NCBI GenBank assembly: GCA_013399895.1
Contig: VXBA01001650.1
Coordinates: 689,735 to 753,734, forward strand
Length of the DNA: 64,000 nt
Source: Serilophus lunatus
Taxonomy: Eukaryota; Chordata; Aves; Passeriformes; Eurylaimidae
Direction: 5' to 3'
Shown: positions 13,667 to 23,768 of the stretch, one piece after another
How positions within the stretch are numbered: position 1 is the first letter of the stretch
Layout of the letters: each line of letters begins with the position of its first letter
Program-made: the position numbers and the translations under genes
Notes under the pieces: generated by a model
What the model was told of the DNA's origin: nothing
Databases searched by the model: none
Seen by the model: the letters and a program-made list of their open reading frames with translations, nothing else

Positions 13667-13760
13667 GATTCATAGAATTGTTTGGGTTGGGGGCTCCTTA
13701 AAGCTCATCTTGTTCCAACCCCCTGCCATGGACAGGGGCACCTTCACTAGACCAGGTTGT
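13667..13760 (-). repeat. CR1 LINE 3'-end fragment
   Basis: The fragment begins ATTCATAGAATTGTTTGGG, has CCATGGACAGGGGCACCTTC, and ends at ACCAGGTTG next to an ATT repeat. Confidence 0.88.
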
Positions 13761-13799
13761 ATGATTATTATCATTATTATTATTTACTATTATTATTAG
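13761..13799. repeat. Imperfect ATT microsatellite
   Basis: Interrupted ATT repeats (with ATC and TACT variants) directly adjoin the preceding CR1 fragment. Confidence 0.9.
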
Positions 13800-14451
13800 T
13801 TTTGCTGTTATTATCCAGTGGTGCTGTGGATCTCTGTAAATTAAATGATGTCAAAGGACACCATCAGTAATTTTTCACTTTCTGCCCTCTGCTTTCCTGG
13901 AGAACCATTTCCTGTGACTTTAAAGGGGTGCCAAAGAGCAATGGCTTATATTCCCCAGAACCTTCCCTTGAATTACCTGGAAGTCTGGGCAGTTCTCTTC
14001 TTTTTGCACAGCAAAATGCAGCCCTCACATTGCTGAGGTATTATTATGAATCAGAGCCAATATATTCCCATTTTCAAAGCCCTTTGGAAAGTATGAGAGA
14101 ATATTATTCATCTGTTTGCTTTAAGGGATGTCTGCCAAGTGAAAAAGCCTTGCCTTTGATTCTGTGTGAAGCTGGAACACAAGCACGGAACAAAATATGA
14201 TTTATTTAACAGTGAATAATTTATGCAGCATTAATGCAGGTACAGAGGGTGCATGGGATATATGAGATCATAAAAATAATTTATTGATACCCGTTTTAAT
14301 TAATGGCAGAGTTTTTTAGGGTGGGCTTCTTCTCCCTGTGCTGTCAGAGTCCATTATGAGCTGGGCTCCCCTGAAGGAACACCCTCCACAGCCCAGGTTT
14401 AAGGTGGGAATTGGGAGGTGGTGACTCAGGTGTTAAGGAGGACCCTTTGGA

Positions 14452-14612
14452 TGCAGCTCTGGAAAGGGAACAGGAATATCCCTCTGATCCCTGTGGGTCC
14501 CTGGGTGTGCTGGGGTGATGGGAGCTGAGCTCTGCTCACCCTTCTGTCCCCAGCTCCTGATTTTCCCTGGAAGAGGAGAGTACAAAGCACTTGCTTGTCT
14601 GAACTAGGCAAC
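14452..14612. repeat. Unclassified dispersed repeat, copy 2
   Basis: This is the diverged partner of 13050-13190 in the same orientation 1.4 kb away, with a short insertion (GGGGTGATGGGAGCTGAG) between shared blocks. Confidence 0.65.
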
Positions 14613-15250
14613 ATTGGCTGCCTTTTCCCATCAGGACTCTGCTGTTGGGTATAAATTATTTGGATAAACAGCTCTGACCAGTTCAGTGCTATGGGGGAAC
14701 TTTGGGGTTTTTCAAGCAGGACAAAATTCCTTTCACTTGGGAAGTGAAAACAAATATCTGGCCAGTCTTCACCCAGAGCCAAAGCTTTTCCATCTCCACT
14801 TGGTAGAGCTGGGAGATAACACAGCATTTATTTGCTTTTGCTCTTCAGTTTGGTTAATCTGCATAAATCAGGCTCTGCACACACACCTTAATCCCTGCTG
14901 GCTTTGGGGCTCCTTCCAGTGTCACTGGGCCTGGGATGTCCTTTCCATGGCTGGTTGTGTTAACCCCTCACATTCCCCTGTTTACATTGCTGTCACTGAA
15001 GGATTTACTTCCCAAAATAATGGTGATCCAATGATCCCATCCAACCAAGGTGCTGACAGACCTAAGCCTAAGCTTGTGCCCTGGCAGGAGGAGGATGGAA
15101 CATCAGGAGGGAGGGGCAGTGCCTTTGGGACTTTGTCTTGCCTCATCCTTTGTCCATTTTTGCTCAAGATATTAAAAGTAGGCCTGTATTTGTGATTCTT
15201 TCTTGTTGGGTACTCAGTGAAAGCCAAGGTTTGGGAAGGGAAGGTTTGGG

Positions 15251-15467
15251 AAGAAAGGAAAGGAAAGGAATGGAAAGGAAAGGAAACGAAAGGAAAGGAA
15301 AGGAATGGAAAGGAAAGGAAACGAAAGGAAAGGAAAGGAATGGAAAGGAAAGGAAACGAAAGGAAAGGAAAGGAATGGAAAGGAAAGGAAACGAAAGGAA
15401 AGGAAAGGAATGGAAAGGAAAGGAAACGAAAGGAAAGGAAAGGAATGGAAAGGAAAGGAAAGGAAAT
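15251..15467. repeat. GGAAA satellite with a 35-bp higher-order unit
   Basis: Pentamers of GGAAA are arranged in a 35-bp unit of seven pentamers with one GGAAT and one CGAAA variant. The GGAAT variant recurs at 15267, 15302, 15337, 15372, 15407 and 15442, exactly 35 bases apart. The repeats leave long open frames on both strands that are not genes. Confidence 0.97.
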
Positions 15468-15639
15468 CACTCCACGGGGTGTGGTAAAAATGCCACATGA
15501 TTACATCTTTGGGGATGTGTATTTTTAATATGTTGGACTGTAAAATTAAATACAGCATGGTCTCACAACTTTCAGTTTCTTCCGATATATTAAATACTTC
15601 TAAGTGAGCTCATGTTAAAGCCTGGTTACAAAACCTTTG

Positions 15640-15732
15640 CTAAACCAAGTTGTATCCCGGGTTGCTCCAAGCCCTGTCCAGCCTGGCCTTGAGCATTTCC
15701 AGGGATGGGGCAGCCACACCTTCCACACCCAA
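15640..15732 (-). repeat. CR1 LINE fragment
   Basis: The stretch matches an internal part of the CR1 3' region in reverse: GTTGCTCCAAGCCCTGTCC, GCCTGGCCTTGAGCATTTCC and GGGATGGGGCAGCCACACC. Confidence 0.8.
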
Positions 15733-17440
15733 ATAATGAGTGTGGGCTCAGTCTTCTGTAAACTGTGTGCAGTCAGATGCTCCAGGACACCTGAGTATGG
15801 TGTAAATTCAATCCTTGGTACTATTATTCCATGAACCCAGAAGTGTCCCAGGGGGAACTGCAGCGGGAAAGCTCCAAGGTAAACATCAAGGTTAGAAATA
15901 TTTAAAGACTGAAAGCAGAAAACAGAGTGGAAACCAAATCTGAAAAGAAATAATCCCGTAGCCCTGCAGTGCTGCATCATCTGCTGGTCATTAAGATCCA
16001 GCCCTTTGTCTTCACCAGATGAGGTTTTGTGGGGAGAAGCAGTTGGTCAAGGGGCAACACCCAGACCCCAAAACCTGCACTGTGGTTAGGCTGGGGTTGT
16101 TCTCCAAGCCTGCAGCCCTGGTTTTGAGCTGCTGACTGCTGTCCTCTCTCCTCGAGCCAGAATTTGCACAAGTGATTAAGTCCATCCACAGTCAGAAACG
16201 CCTCCAGGCTTGGCTCGACTTCCATTACATTAGGACGCAATCATTAGGATTCGAGCTTGTCTGCAGATGTTAACACATTAATTGCTGAATGAGGCCTAAT
16301 TTGCATCCTTTTGGAGCCAGAGGGACCCTTCCTTTTGCTGTGGGAAGAAGGAGCTCAGGACCCTGAAGCAGATACACATTGGAGCAGGGGTGCTGTGATT
16401 TGCCTACACAAAGCAGGCAAGGGATGCAAAACACGGACAATGTAAAAGGAATCTGGAGCTCAGCCTTGATCCCAAGAAACTCCAGAGCTGTGTTTAAAGC
16501 CAAAGCAGCTTCCAGTTGGCAGCAGGAGGTGGGGAATGTGTTTGAGGTGTAGGAGCCCTTCATGCTCCTGTGGGCACTGGGTTTGGATGGGGTGTGTGGG
16601 GAGCAGAGGGTGTTCAGCTCGGGAGCAATCTGTCCAGTGGGAAAGGGGCTTGCAGAGCTCACACTCGGTGCACTGACACTCACTGGCAACAGCCTTGGCT
16701 CCAGGGAACACCTTTGGGTGCCCTTCAAGGACCAAAGGGGTGCACAGGGAGGCCTGAGATACCAAATATAACATTCCCACCCTGAGCCATCTCATGGAAA
16801 ACAGTGCAGGAGTGAGGGAGGGGACATCAGGAAGAGAAAGCAGAGGCAAGAGGGGGCTTTGTGTGACCTTCAACAGGAGTGACACAGGAACAGAGGCAGG
16901 GAGTGAGATGTGGCCTCTCAACTGAGTGGCTCTCATTAAGGAGCTTGTGCCAATGAGGCGTCACTGGGATCAGGAGCCCTGATGTTCCCCAGCAGCTGTT
17001 GGGAGCACCAGATGAACCCCACAGCCCTTCTTTTGTCACCATGACCAACAGAGCAGCTCTGGGAGCAGAGACCAGGGCACCACATCCTTTTGGGTCTCAG
17101 GGATCCTCCTCTGATGCTCCAGTTCCTTTCCTTTGATTTGTCCTTCTGCTCCATTAAGGAGCTGATTTCCAAAACAATTCTAAGTAGATGAGCTACTCAT
17201 CTCTTGTTTCCCAGCTGTGAATTCACCTGGCACTCAGCCCCAGGGCAGAGGTGGTGGCATCCAGGCCCTTCCTCTTTAATCTTCACCTCTGGAGATTATC
17301 TGCAAAATCCTGCTCCTCTGGACATTCCCATCCAGGTAAACTGGTGTCCCTGCTCACTCCCAATCCTCGCCGTGCAGCTCTTGCAGTTAAAGCTTCTCCC
17401 ATTCAAAGGTGAGTCTTTGTGTAGTCCCTGAGGCAAATTC

Positions 17441-17790
17441 CATAAAAACCTGGAGAAAAGGAGGCCTGGAGAAAAGGGGGGGCCTGGAATTCTCTCCAAC
17501 TCCCTGACAGGAGGGGAGAGTCAGGGGGAGTCGGGCTCTGCTCCCAGGGAATGAGGGACAGGAGGAGAAAAGGGCTCCAAGTCGCACCAGGGGAGATTTA
17601 TGTTGAATATTTGGGAAAGTTTCTTTACAGAAGAGCCGATTAGACATTGGAACAGGCTGCCCAGGGCAGGGGTGGATCCCCATCCCTGGAGGGATTTCAG
17701 ATCCCTGTGGATGTGGCACTTGGGGACATGGGGCAGGGGTGGCCTTGGCAGGGCTGGGAATGGTTGGACTCCAGCCTTAAGGATTCGGGG
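17441..17790 (+). repeat. CR1 LINE 3'-region fragment, type with GTGGATGTGGCACTTGGGG
   Basis: The fragment includes CTGACAGGAGGGGAGAGTC, TTGAATATTTGGGAAAG, GGAACAGGCTGCCCAGGGC, GGATGTGGCACTTGGGGAC and GGTTGGACTCCAGCC. It is the same subfamily as the minus-strand copies at 22838, 38503 and 50817. Confidence 0.88.
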
Positions 17791-18124
17791 GTGCTCTGAG
17801 TCCATAATAAATCATCAATGAATAATTCATTTTATCCTGCGGGGGATTTGGAGGATGTGGGTTTGTGTCCCTGGTCACATCTCAGAGTATCTTTGGCTGA
17901 ATACAACCCCTTACCTGAGGCATCTCAACCCACCATCGCTCTGTTAACGAAGAGATTAATTAATTAGTAAGAGTTGTACTTTTGCAATCCAGTTTCCAAT
18001 GTGGTTGGGAGCATCTCCCAATGAAGGCTGGACCCCTTCCCGCTGATTTCTCAATTGTGGGATGCCTGTGGAAGGAGGTTTCCATGTCTCCCATCCCTCT
18101 TTCCCACCCCTCTGCCTTCACACT

Positions 18125-18350
18125 CATAAATTACTGCGGTTAATTCCCGGGGTTTGGCTTCTCCCTGGGAACTGCAAAGCGTCTCTGCGGGATTCCCGGG
18201 GCTCTGCCCTGGAGCTGGGAGCTCGGGAGCGCCGGGGGATCTTCGGGGTGTCCTGGAAGGAGATCCTGGCCCTTCTCGCCGCTAATCCCATTAAGTGGCG
18301 CTGGCCCCGGTGACTGGGAGCGGCCGCTGGCTCTGGGAGCCACACACGCA
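18125..18350. other. CpG-dense intronic patch
   Basis: By eye there are about 16 CpG in roughly 215 bases, including a GCGGCCGC site near 18320, in an intron where CpG is otherwise rare. It could be a small CpG island of an enhancer or internal promoter. No transcript evidence can be seen. Confidence 0.5.
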
Positions 18351-18500
18351 GTGAATGGGCCACTTCAAAGGGCAGCAATGCAATTTGCATTTCCAAGCTG
18401 CCACAGCCAAGGTCTTGGGGACGGGATGAAAGTGTCTTTTGTTAAACTTAATGGCAGAGTTGATTAAAAAAGCTCCGATTTTGCCCTAGCAAAGCATAGT
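18350..18500. promoter_or_regulatory. Possible intronic enhancer with an octamer site
   Basis: A perfect POU octamer ATTTGCAT lies at 18383-18390 beside a second ATGCAATTT half. TTTGTTAAACTTAATGG and GTTGATTAAAAAAGC follow. The stretch is repeat-free and directly adjoins the CpG-dense patch. Function is inferred from the motifs alone. Confidence 0.3.
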
Positions 18501-19806
18501 GCCATTCCACTGTTCAGCTTTCAGCATCTGGGGGAGGATGAATTCTGCCAAAAAAGAAAAAAAAAGGGGCACACAAAGAAAGCAACCTGTTGCCTTCCCC
18601 AGCTGTCATCAGACTTGGGGATATTCCATTTATCCTCGTCTGAGAGCCATGTAGGAGCTGTCTGGGGGGGGGGAGCATGAATAACAAAGAAATGATCAGC
18701 AAATTTTCATGAAGCATCTCCTTTTGCTGGGACCCCAAATCCAGCAGATGGATCCCAGATATCTCAGTGCAGAATATCTCCACCTGGATTCTCAAAGCAA
18801 GGAAAAGGGTTGATTTTTGCACCTCAAAACACCCCTAAAGCCCTCTGTTAGTGCCAGCACAGAGCTGTGGATTATCTGGTCAAAATAACCAGGGACTGCT
18901 CAGCTCTTCAGAGGTTGAGTCATCTCCTTTCTTTGCTTTGGCAAATAATTTCAGGTCTGGATTTATGTATTAAATGTCTCCTATATTGCCTAAAACAAAG
19001 CACATAATGAAAGAAACGTGGCTGTTTAACTCCTGTCTTAGCTTTGGTTCTGTTTGTGCACTAAATGCACACAAGGAAGGTTGAGGAAACATTTCCTATT
19101 TCAAGGGAAAGTGCTGGGAAAGGCTGGGTTCTCTACATACATTTTAAATTCTGTCTTCCTGCTGAGTTTATCAATATTAAGTACAAGTTTGGTTGGAAAA
19201 CAGCAAATGTATTAGCTGCCTTAAATAAACATAAATCCTAATTTTTCCAGGCAGTTTATGTTTCTTTTCTAATCAAGGTTGGGTGTGCTCCTGAGTCAAC
19301 AGGACTTTGCAAAAAGCATTCATTTCATACAACATTAATGTGTATTTTGGCTAAGCTGCAATGTCACTCCTTCTTCTTAGCAGGCAAATGTTTAAAAATA
19401 AGAAATATTTAGGATCCTGTTGAATATAAGGAAATAATCCGTATTATTTTCAGCATCTCACAAAGAGTTTTCAATCTCTCACAAAGCCAATAGAAGGAAA
19501 TAATCCTTAGATTCACTCCAGGATGGTTTGTGAGGTACTAAAAACTACCTGCAGCAATGTGGGGATGTTTGGGGGTTAAATTATCCTGGGGACAACGTGC
19601 CACGGAGTACCAAAATTCCAGATAATCCCTTGTCCCAGCTCCCTCCTGGAGGGGCCGGAGGGTGAGACAACTGCGGAGCTCCCACGAATCCTGGGAGCTC
19701 TTCCCTCGGCCTCTCCCCAGGACATGTGGCAGGTCCCCGTGGGGCCATTTCGTTGTGGAGGTGCCTGTGGAGTGTCTGAGGCCTTTGTGTTGCTGGTTGG
19801 TTGCAG

Positions 19807-19934
19807 GGATGAGTATGAAGAGGACGGGTTTTGCCAACCCTACCGCGGCATCGCCTGCGCGCGCTTCATCGGCAACCGCACCATCTACATGGAGTCCCTG
19901 CACATGCAGGGGGAGATAGAGAACCAGATCACAG
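19807..19934 (+). CDS. ROR1: ROR1 exon (probably exon 5): start of frizzled-type cysteine-rich domain
   Basis: This 128-bp internal exon encodes 42 full codons beginning Asp-Glu-Tyr-Glu-Glu-Asp-Gly. It carries the first two cysteines of the frizzled-like domain that binds Wnt5a in this receptor family (motifs GFCQPYRG and IACARF) and an N-glycosylation site (Asn-Arg-Thr). The acceptor is a TTGCAG after a T/G-rich tract and the donor is ACAG|GTGGGC. The first base completes a codon from the exon before, and the last G joins the CT of the next exon to make Ala, giving the join QIT-AAF expected for ROR1. The exon lies outside the cell in the mature receptor. Near-identity to human ROR1 as remembered makes ROR2 or MUSK unlikely. 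Confidence 0.96.
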
Positions 19935-21038
19935 GTGGGCAACCTTCCCCCACAACCCTCTCTGTCCCCAAAAAGCCTGCTGGGGTTTTACAAACAGCAG
20001 TGCAGGTTTTGGTTGCTCTTTGAGCCCGTCCTGCCATGAGCTTCCCGCCGCGGAGCTCCTCGTTGGGTGGGGTCAGTGCAGGGACAGGGACAGGCTGAGG
20101 GGCTCTGCTCCTCCACCTCCCCCCAAAAACACCCCAAAAACCATTTTTCAAGTTGAAGGAGCTGTGTTATTGACACCCTGGGGGAAGCTCAGAGCCAGGC
20201 CACCTCGTGCTGCTGTTACCCAAAGGGATTTTGGAAGCAAAGGGAAACCAGACTTTGATGATTTGATGTGGTTGAGGTCATTTAGGTGCTGGAAAAGGCT
20301 GCAGAAATAATCCAGGAGGATTATCCTTTGGATTTAGTACAGAACCAGTTTTCATTCTTTTTGTGGGATGTGCTGATGGGGAATTCAAACTGAGGTCTCA
20401 CAGATATCATGACACATCCATTTTTTTAATATAAATTAACCTTGGCTGGATCCCACCTGTGGTAATCATCATCTCTATATTCAGATTTTTCTCCTGCTGT
20501 CAGAATATCCCAAATGTCTTTTCTCCCTGGAGTGTTCTTCATCTCCAAACACTGTCAGCGTTGCAAGAAAGGCTTCTGCACTGCCCCCAAGAAAGGCCAA
20601 TGGTTTCTGTACAGCCAACAGTTCATAATCTTCCAGCATTTAGCAATTTAGGGTTGTAGGAAAGTTCTTTCCTTCCATGAGGGAACCAGGACTGTCATCT
20701 GCAGCCTGCAGGAATTTGGGGTTTACTGTTGGGCAAGAGGCATCTAAATATCACATTAATTTGCAATATTAGTTATTAGGGAGAGAAATAAAAGGACTAA
20801 TCAGGTTTGGGGTTTTGGTAACATGCTTAACATTAATCCTGTGTTGAAAACCAGACGTATTTTCCCTGTCAGTGAAATCAGCATCGTTAGCAACTGTTAG
20901 TGTAATCAGTGGTGTGTGTTTCTGGAATCATCCCCTGGACCTCTGAAAATAAGAGCTGCCATGGGAAGGGAGGGGAGGCAGGAGCAGAGCTGGCCACTGC
21001 CAGCGGGGTCGAGCGCAATCCTCGCGCGTGTTTTCCAG
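19935..21038 (+). other. ROR1: ROR1 intron between the two frizzled exons
   Basis: This 1.1-kb GT-AG intron ends in GTTTTCCAG. I see no repeat or other feature in it beyond ordinary intronic sequence. The stretch just before the acceptor is locally CpG-rich (21000-21030). Confidence 0.9.
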
Positions 21039-21350
21039 CTGCCTTCACCATGATCGGCACCTCCAGCCACCTGTCGGATAAATGCTCCCAGTTTGCCATC
21101 CCCTCTCTGTGCCATTATGCCTTTCCCTACTGTGACGAGACCTCCTCGGCCCCAAAGCCGCGGGATCTGTGCCGGGATGAGTGTGAGATTCTGGAGAACG
21201 TCCTGTGCCAGATCGAGTACATTTTCGCGAGGTCTAATCCCATGATCCTGATGAGGCTCCCCAACTGTGAGGACCTGCCCCAGCCAGACAGTCCTGAAGC
21301 TGTCAATTGTATCCGGATTGGGATTCCAATGGCAGATCCCATCAATAAAA
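21039..21350 (+). CDS. ROR1: ROR1 exon (probably exon 6): remainder of frizzled-type cysteine-rich domain
   Basis: This 312-bp exon encodes the remaining eight cysteines of the ten-cysteine frizzled-like domain (contexts DKCS, SLCHY, PYCDE, DLCRDEC with two, VLCQ, PNCED, VNCIR). This extracellular module is the Wnt5a-binding region in the family. The acceptor is TTTTCCAG and the donor AAAA|GTAAGT is near consensus. The final A pairs with AT of the next exon to make Asn, giving the expected PINK-NHKC join. At 21251-21270 the sequence reads Met-Arg-Leu-Pro-Asn-Cys. Human ROR1 as I recall it has Lys-Leu inserted after Met-Arg-Leu, so two residues appear to be missing with frame kept. The rest is almost identical to mammalian ROR1. 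Confidence 0.97.
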
Positions 21351-22147
21351 GTAAGTGGAAAACCCCTGTTTCTGCCTTGGATGGGAAGGGTTGTGCATCC
21401 CGCTTGGAGCTGGTGCCGGGCTCTGGCAGCTCGCAGGGGAGTTTTGCTTCTCCAACATTTCTCCCACAGCCAGTCCAAGGGATGGGAATTCTGAAAGATT
21501 TTTTTTTTTTGGTCTTTTCTAATTAATACGAAATTTTCCAATGAATATGCAGCTTTTCTAATTCATATGAAACTCTTCTAATTAATAAGAAGTCGGAAAG
21601 TGTGAAGTTTAAGCATTTGGGTGCTGAGGAGCGTGGGTGGTTTCATCCTCCGCACGTGCGGTGTAGGGATGCTTGTCAGGAGGAATATGTTTGGGGTGGA
21701 TCCATGGCTGTCCCTGCCTAACCCAGCCTAATTTTAGGCATTGGCTCAGCTCCCTCTTTGATCAGGCTGAGCTGCAGCCTGTTCACAACCCTTAACACAT
21801 CTGAATAGTCAAATATAAAACGTGGCTCCCACAAATTCTCCACCTTCCTATGAAAATAATGGCTGCAATTCAGCTTCCCACTGTAGTTTTTTCTTCTTTT
21901 GTGTATCTTATATTAAAAAAGCTTGGCATAAGCTGTTTTCATTACAGAAGCATAAGCTTTAAATCCTCCCAGGAATGTGAATGCAAAGCAGGCCCTGCTT
22001 TGGGGGCCGCAGCAAATTGGGAGCCCGTGTTCCTAAACTGGGTTTCCCGGCCTTGGGCCAGCAGGAGTTTGCTGGGGGATGCTGGCAGCTCATCCACCTG
22101 CCTTCCCAGCCCCAACTACAGCTTTGGAATGTTGTTTTCCTTTGCAG
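21351..22147 (+). other. ROR1: ROR1 intron before the kringle exon
   Basis: This is a 0.8-kb GT-AG intron with donor GTAAGT and acceptor TTTGCAG. It holds T-rich and AATTAAT-like stretches around 21500-21600 and no recognisable repeat. An open frame runs from 21850 through the intron into the kringle exon, but nothing suggests that the intronic part is translated. Confidence 0.9.
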
Positions 22148-22393
22148 ATCACAAGTGCTACAACAGCACCGGCGTGGATTACCGGGGCACGGTGAGCGTG
22201 ACGCGCTCGGGGCGGCAGTGCCAGCCCTGGAATTCCCAGTACCCACACACCCACACCTTCACTGCCATCAGGTACCCCGAGCTCAACGGGGGCCACTCCT
22301 ACTGCCGCAATCCTGGCAACCAGAAGGATGCCCCGTGGTGCTTCACCTTGGATGAGAACTTTAAGTCTGAGCTCTGCGACGTCCCAGCGTGTG
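22148..22393 (+). CDS. ROR1: ROR1 exon (probably exon 7): kringle domain
   Basis: This 246-bp exon encodes a complete kringle. The six expected cysteines occur in order (HKCYN, GRQCQPW, HSYCRN, PWCFT, ELCDV, PAC), with the typical NPGN and PWC motifs and an Asn-Ser-Thr glycosylation site near the start. The kringle is extracellular and sits between the frizzled domain and the membrane. The donor is TGTG|GTAATT and the last G joins AT of the next exon to make Asp. If this donor is not used, the frame stays open for 43 more codons to a TAA at 22522, which would give a receptor ending just after the kringle (see findings). Confidence 0.97.
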
Positions 22394-22449
22394 GTAATTG
22401 TCACTGGCCTCCTTCGTGTTTGGGACTGTTTCTGTGGGAGTTTTCCTGG

Positions 22450-22530
22450 AGTATTCGAAGTTGGAATGGGTCCACAGGGGTCATCAAGTCCAGCTCTTGG
22501 GTGAATGGCCCTCACAGGGATTAAATCCAT
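22450..22530 (-). repeat. CR1 LINE 3'-end fragment
   Basis: The pattern GTTGGAATGGGTCCACAGGG, TCATCAAGTCCAGCTC and CCCTCACAGGGATTAAATCC fits a reversed CR1 tail of another subfamily. Confidence 0.7.
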
Positions 22531-22837
22531 GGGCTGGGTGTTCTCTGACCAGCTGAGCTCATCTCAGGGTCGTGTCCTGCCCGATGGGAGATGGGCACAA
22601 AGTGTCTTTGTTGGATCCATGAACAAAGAGGTGTAGGAAAGGCTGGCTGCAGTGTTTGTAGCTAAAGGCACAGCATCCCTGCTCTGAGGAGACTTTGAGC
22701 ACTTAGTGTCCCTGCAGCTGATGAAGTGGTGCCATGGAAATCATTTCCCAGGGAATACCTTGCACTGGCAGTCCCAGTGCCCCTGACTTTCCAGGTCACT
22801 GTTGCAATCAGCGCAACTCCTTAACCCAAGTTAACTC

Positions 22838-23100
22838 TTAGAATCACAAAACCATTTAGGTTGGAAAAGACCTCTGAGAGCACTGAGTCTGACCATTAAC
22901 CCAGCACTGACCCATGTCCCCAAGTGCCACATCCACAGGGCTTTTAAATCCCTCCAGGGACTCCACCATGCCGTGTCTGACCACCTTTTCTGTAAAGAGA
23001 TTTCCCAATGTCCCCCCTGCCCCTGCCCTGGCCCAGCCTGAGGCCGTTCCCTCTCCTCCTGGCCCTTGTTCCCTGGNCCCAAAACTGAGGAGAGGGTTTG
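22838..23100 (-). repeat. CR1 LINE 3'-end fragment
   Basis: The fragment runs from TTAGAATCACAAAACCATTT through CCCAAGTGCCACATCCACAG and CTGACCACCTTTTCTGTAAAG to the GGCCCTTGTTCCCTGG block. It contains the single N at 23077. Confidence 0.92.
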
Positions 23101-23689
23101 AGATGCACATGACACAGCCCAGACTGTCTGCCTTTCCCCTGATCTACTCTTTCAGTAAGAACATAATTTAGATCCCATTTTGGCATCGATTCCCATCTCT
23201 CTGTTAATTGAAAAAGACTTTGGAGCAGGCTCAGAACATGTCTCACTGCAGGAATGTTCATAACCATAACCAGAAAAAATTTAATTTGGTTCTGGCTGTG
23301 GAGCAGGGACATCAAAGGTATCTCCTTTCCAAGGGGAAAGATAATGTTACTGTGACAACTTGTAGGCAACCTAAAATGTTGTGTGACACTTTGTACCCTG
23401 AATTTCCATAACATCTCTGGGTACATTTTGGCATGCAAACATGAATATTTTTAATTTGCCATGTTACCAGTATCATTATTTCTATATGCAGATAAAACAA
23501 AATAGGAACCATTTGTTCAGGTCTTCCATTCACTTCCCAGAAAACCAGAATCAAATGAGAGCTGAATCTCCATTTTTGTTCACTTTGCAAAACCAAAATG
23601 CAGCCAGGGCAGTTCTGTAAGCACAAATTTAAAATACAGCTAAGTGGACCTGGCAAGATCAGCTCTGATGTTTAAACAAGGCCTGAGCT

Positions 23690-23768
23690 GTGTTGGCAGT
23701 GCTGGTTTAACAGTTGGACTCAGGGATCTTTGAGGGCTTTTCCAACCTCAACAATTCTGTGATTCTGC
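23690..23768 (+). repeat. CR1 LINE 3'-terminal fragment
   Basis: The fragment contains GTTGGACTCAGGGATCTTTG and TTTTCCAACCTCAACAATTC, and ends in TGTGATTCTG, the usual CR1 terminus. Confidence 0.85.

Larger units (their letters stand above)
1..19806 (+). other. ROR1: ROR1 intron upstream of the first frizzled exon
   Basis: No coding exon was found here by reading for the expected upstream parts of ROR1: signal peptide, Ig-like domain, or the short Pro-rich linker that precedes the frizzled domain. Large upstream introns are known for vertebrate ROR1, so this is most simply one intron of at least 19.8 kb. A very small linker exon could have been missed by eye. The stretch holds CR1 fragments, simple repeats, an assembly gap and some possible regulatory sequence, listed separately. 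The rest (for example 690-3000, 4010-6320, 7470-11700, 15735-17440 and 18500-19806) is unremarkable intronic DNA in which I see nothing else. Confidence 0.75.

Noticed and set aside
14686..15195. 169-codon frame in the upstream intron
   Set aside because: It has no domain or repeat similarity, and Cys/Trp-rich stretches of this kind arise in noncoding DNA.
15251..15467. CRISPR-like regular spacing
   Set aside because: The 35-bp period is a simple pentamer satellite without unique spacers, in a vertebrate genome.
14982..15558. Lys/Glu/Arg-rich and Ser/Phe/Pro-rich frames on both strands
   Set aside because: They are produced by the GGAAA satellite, which has no stop codons in these frames.
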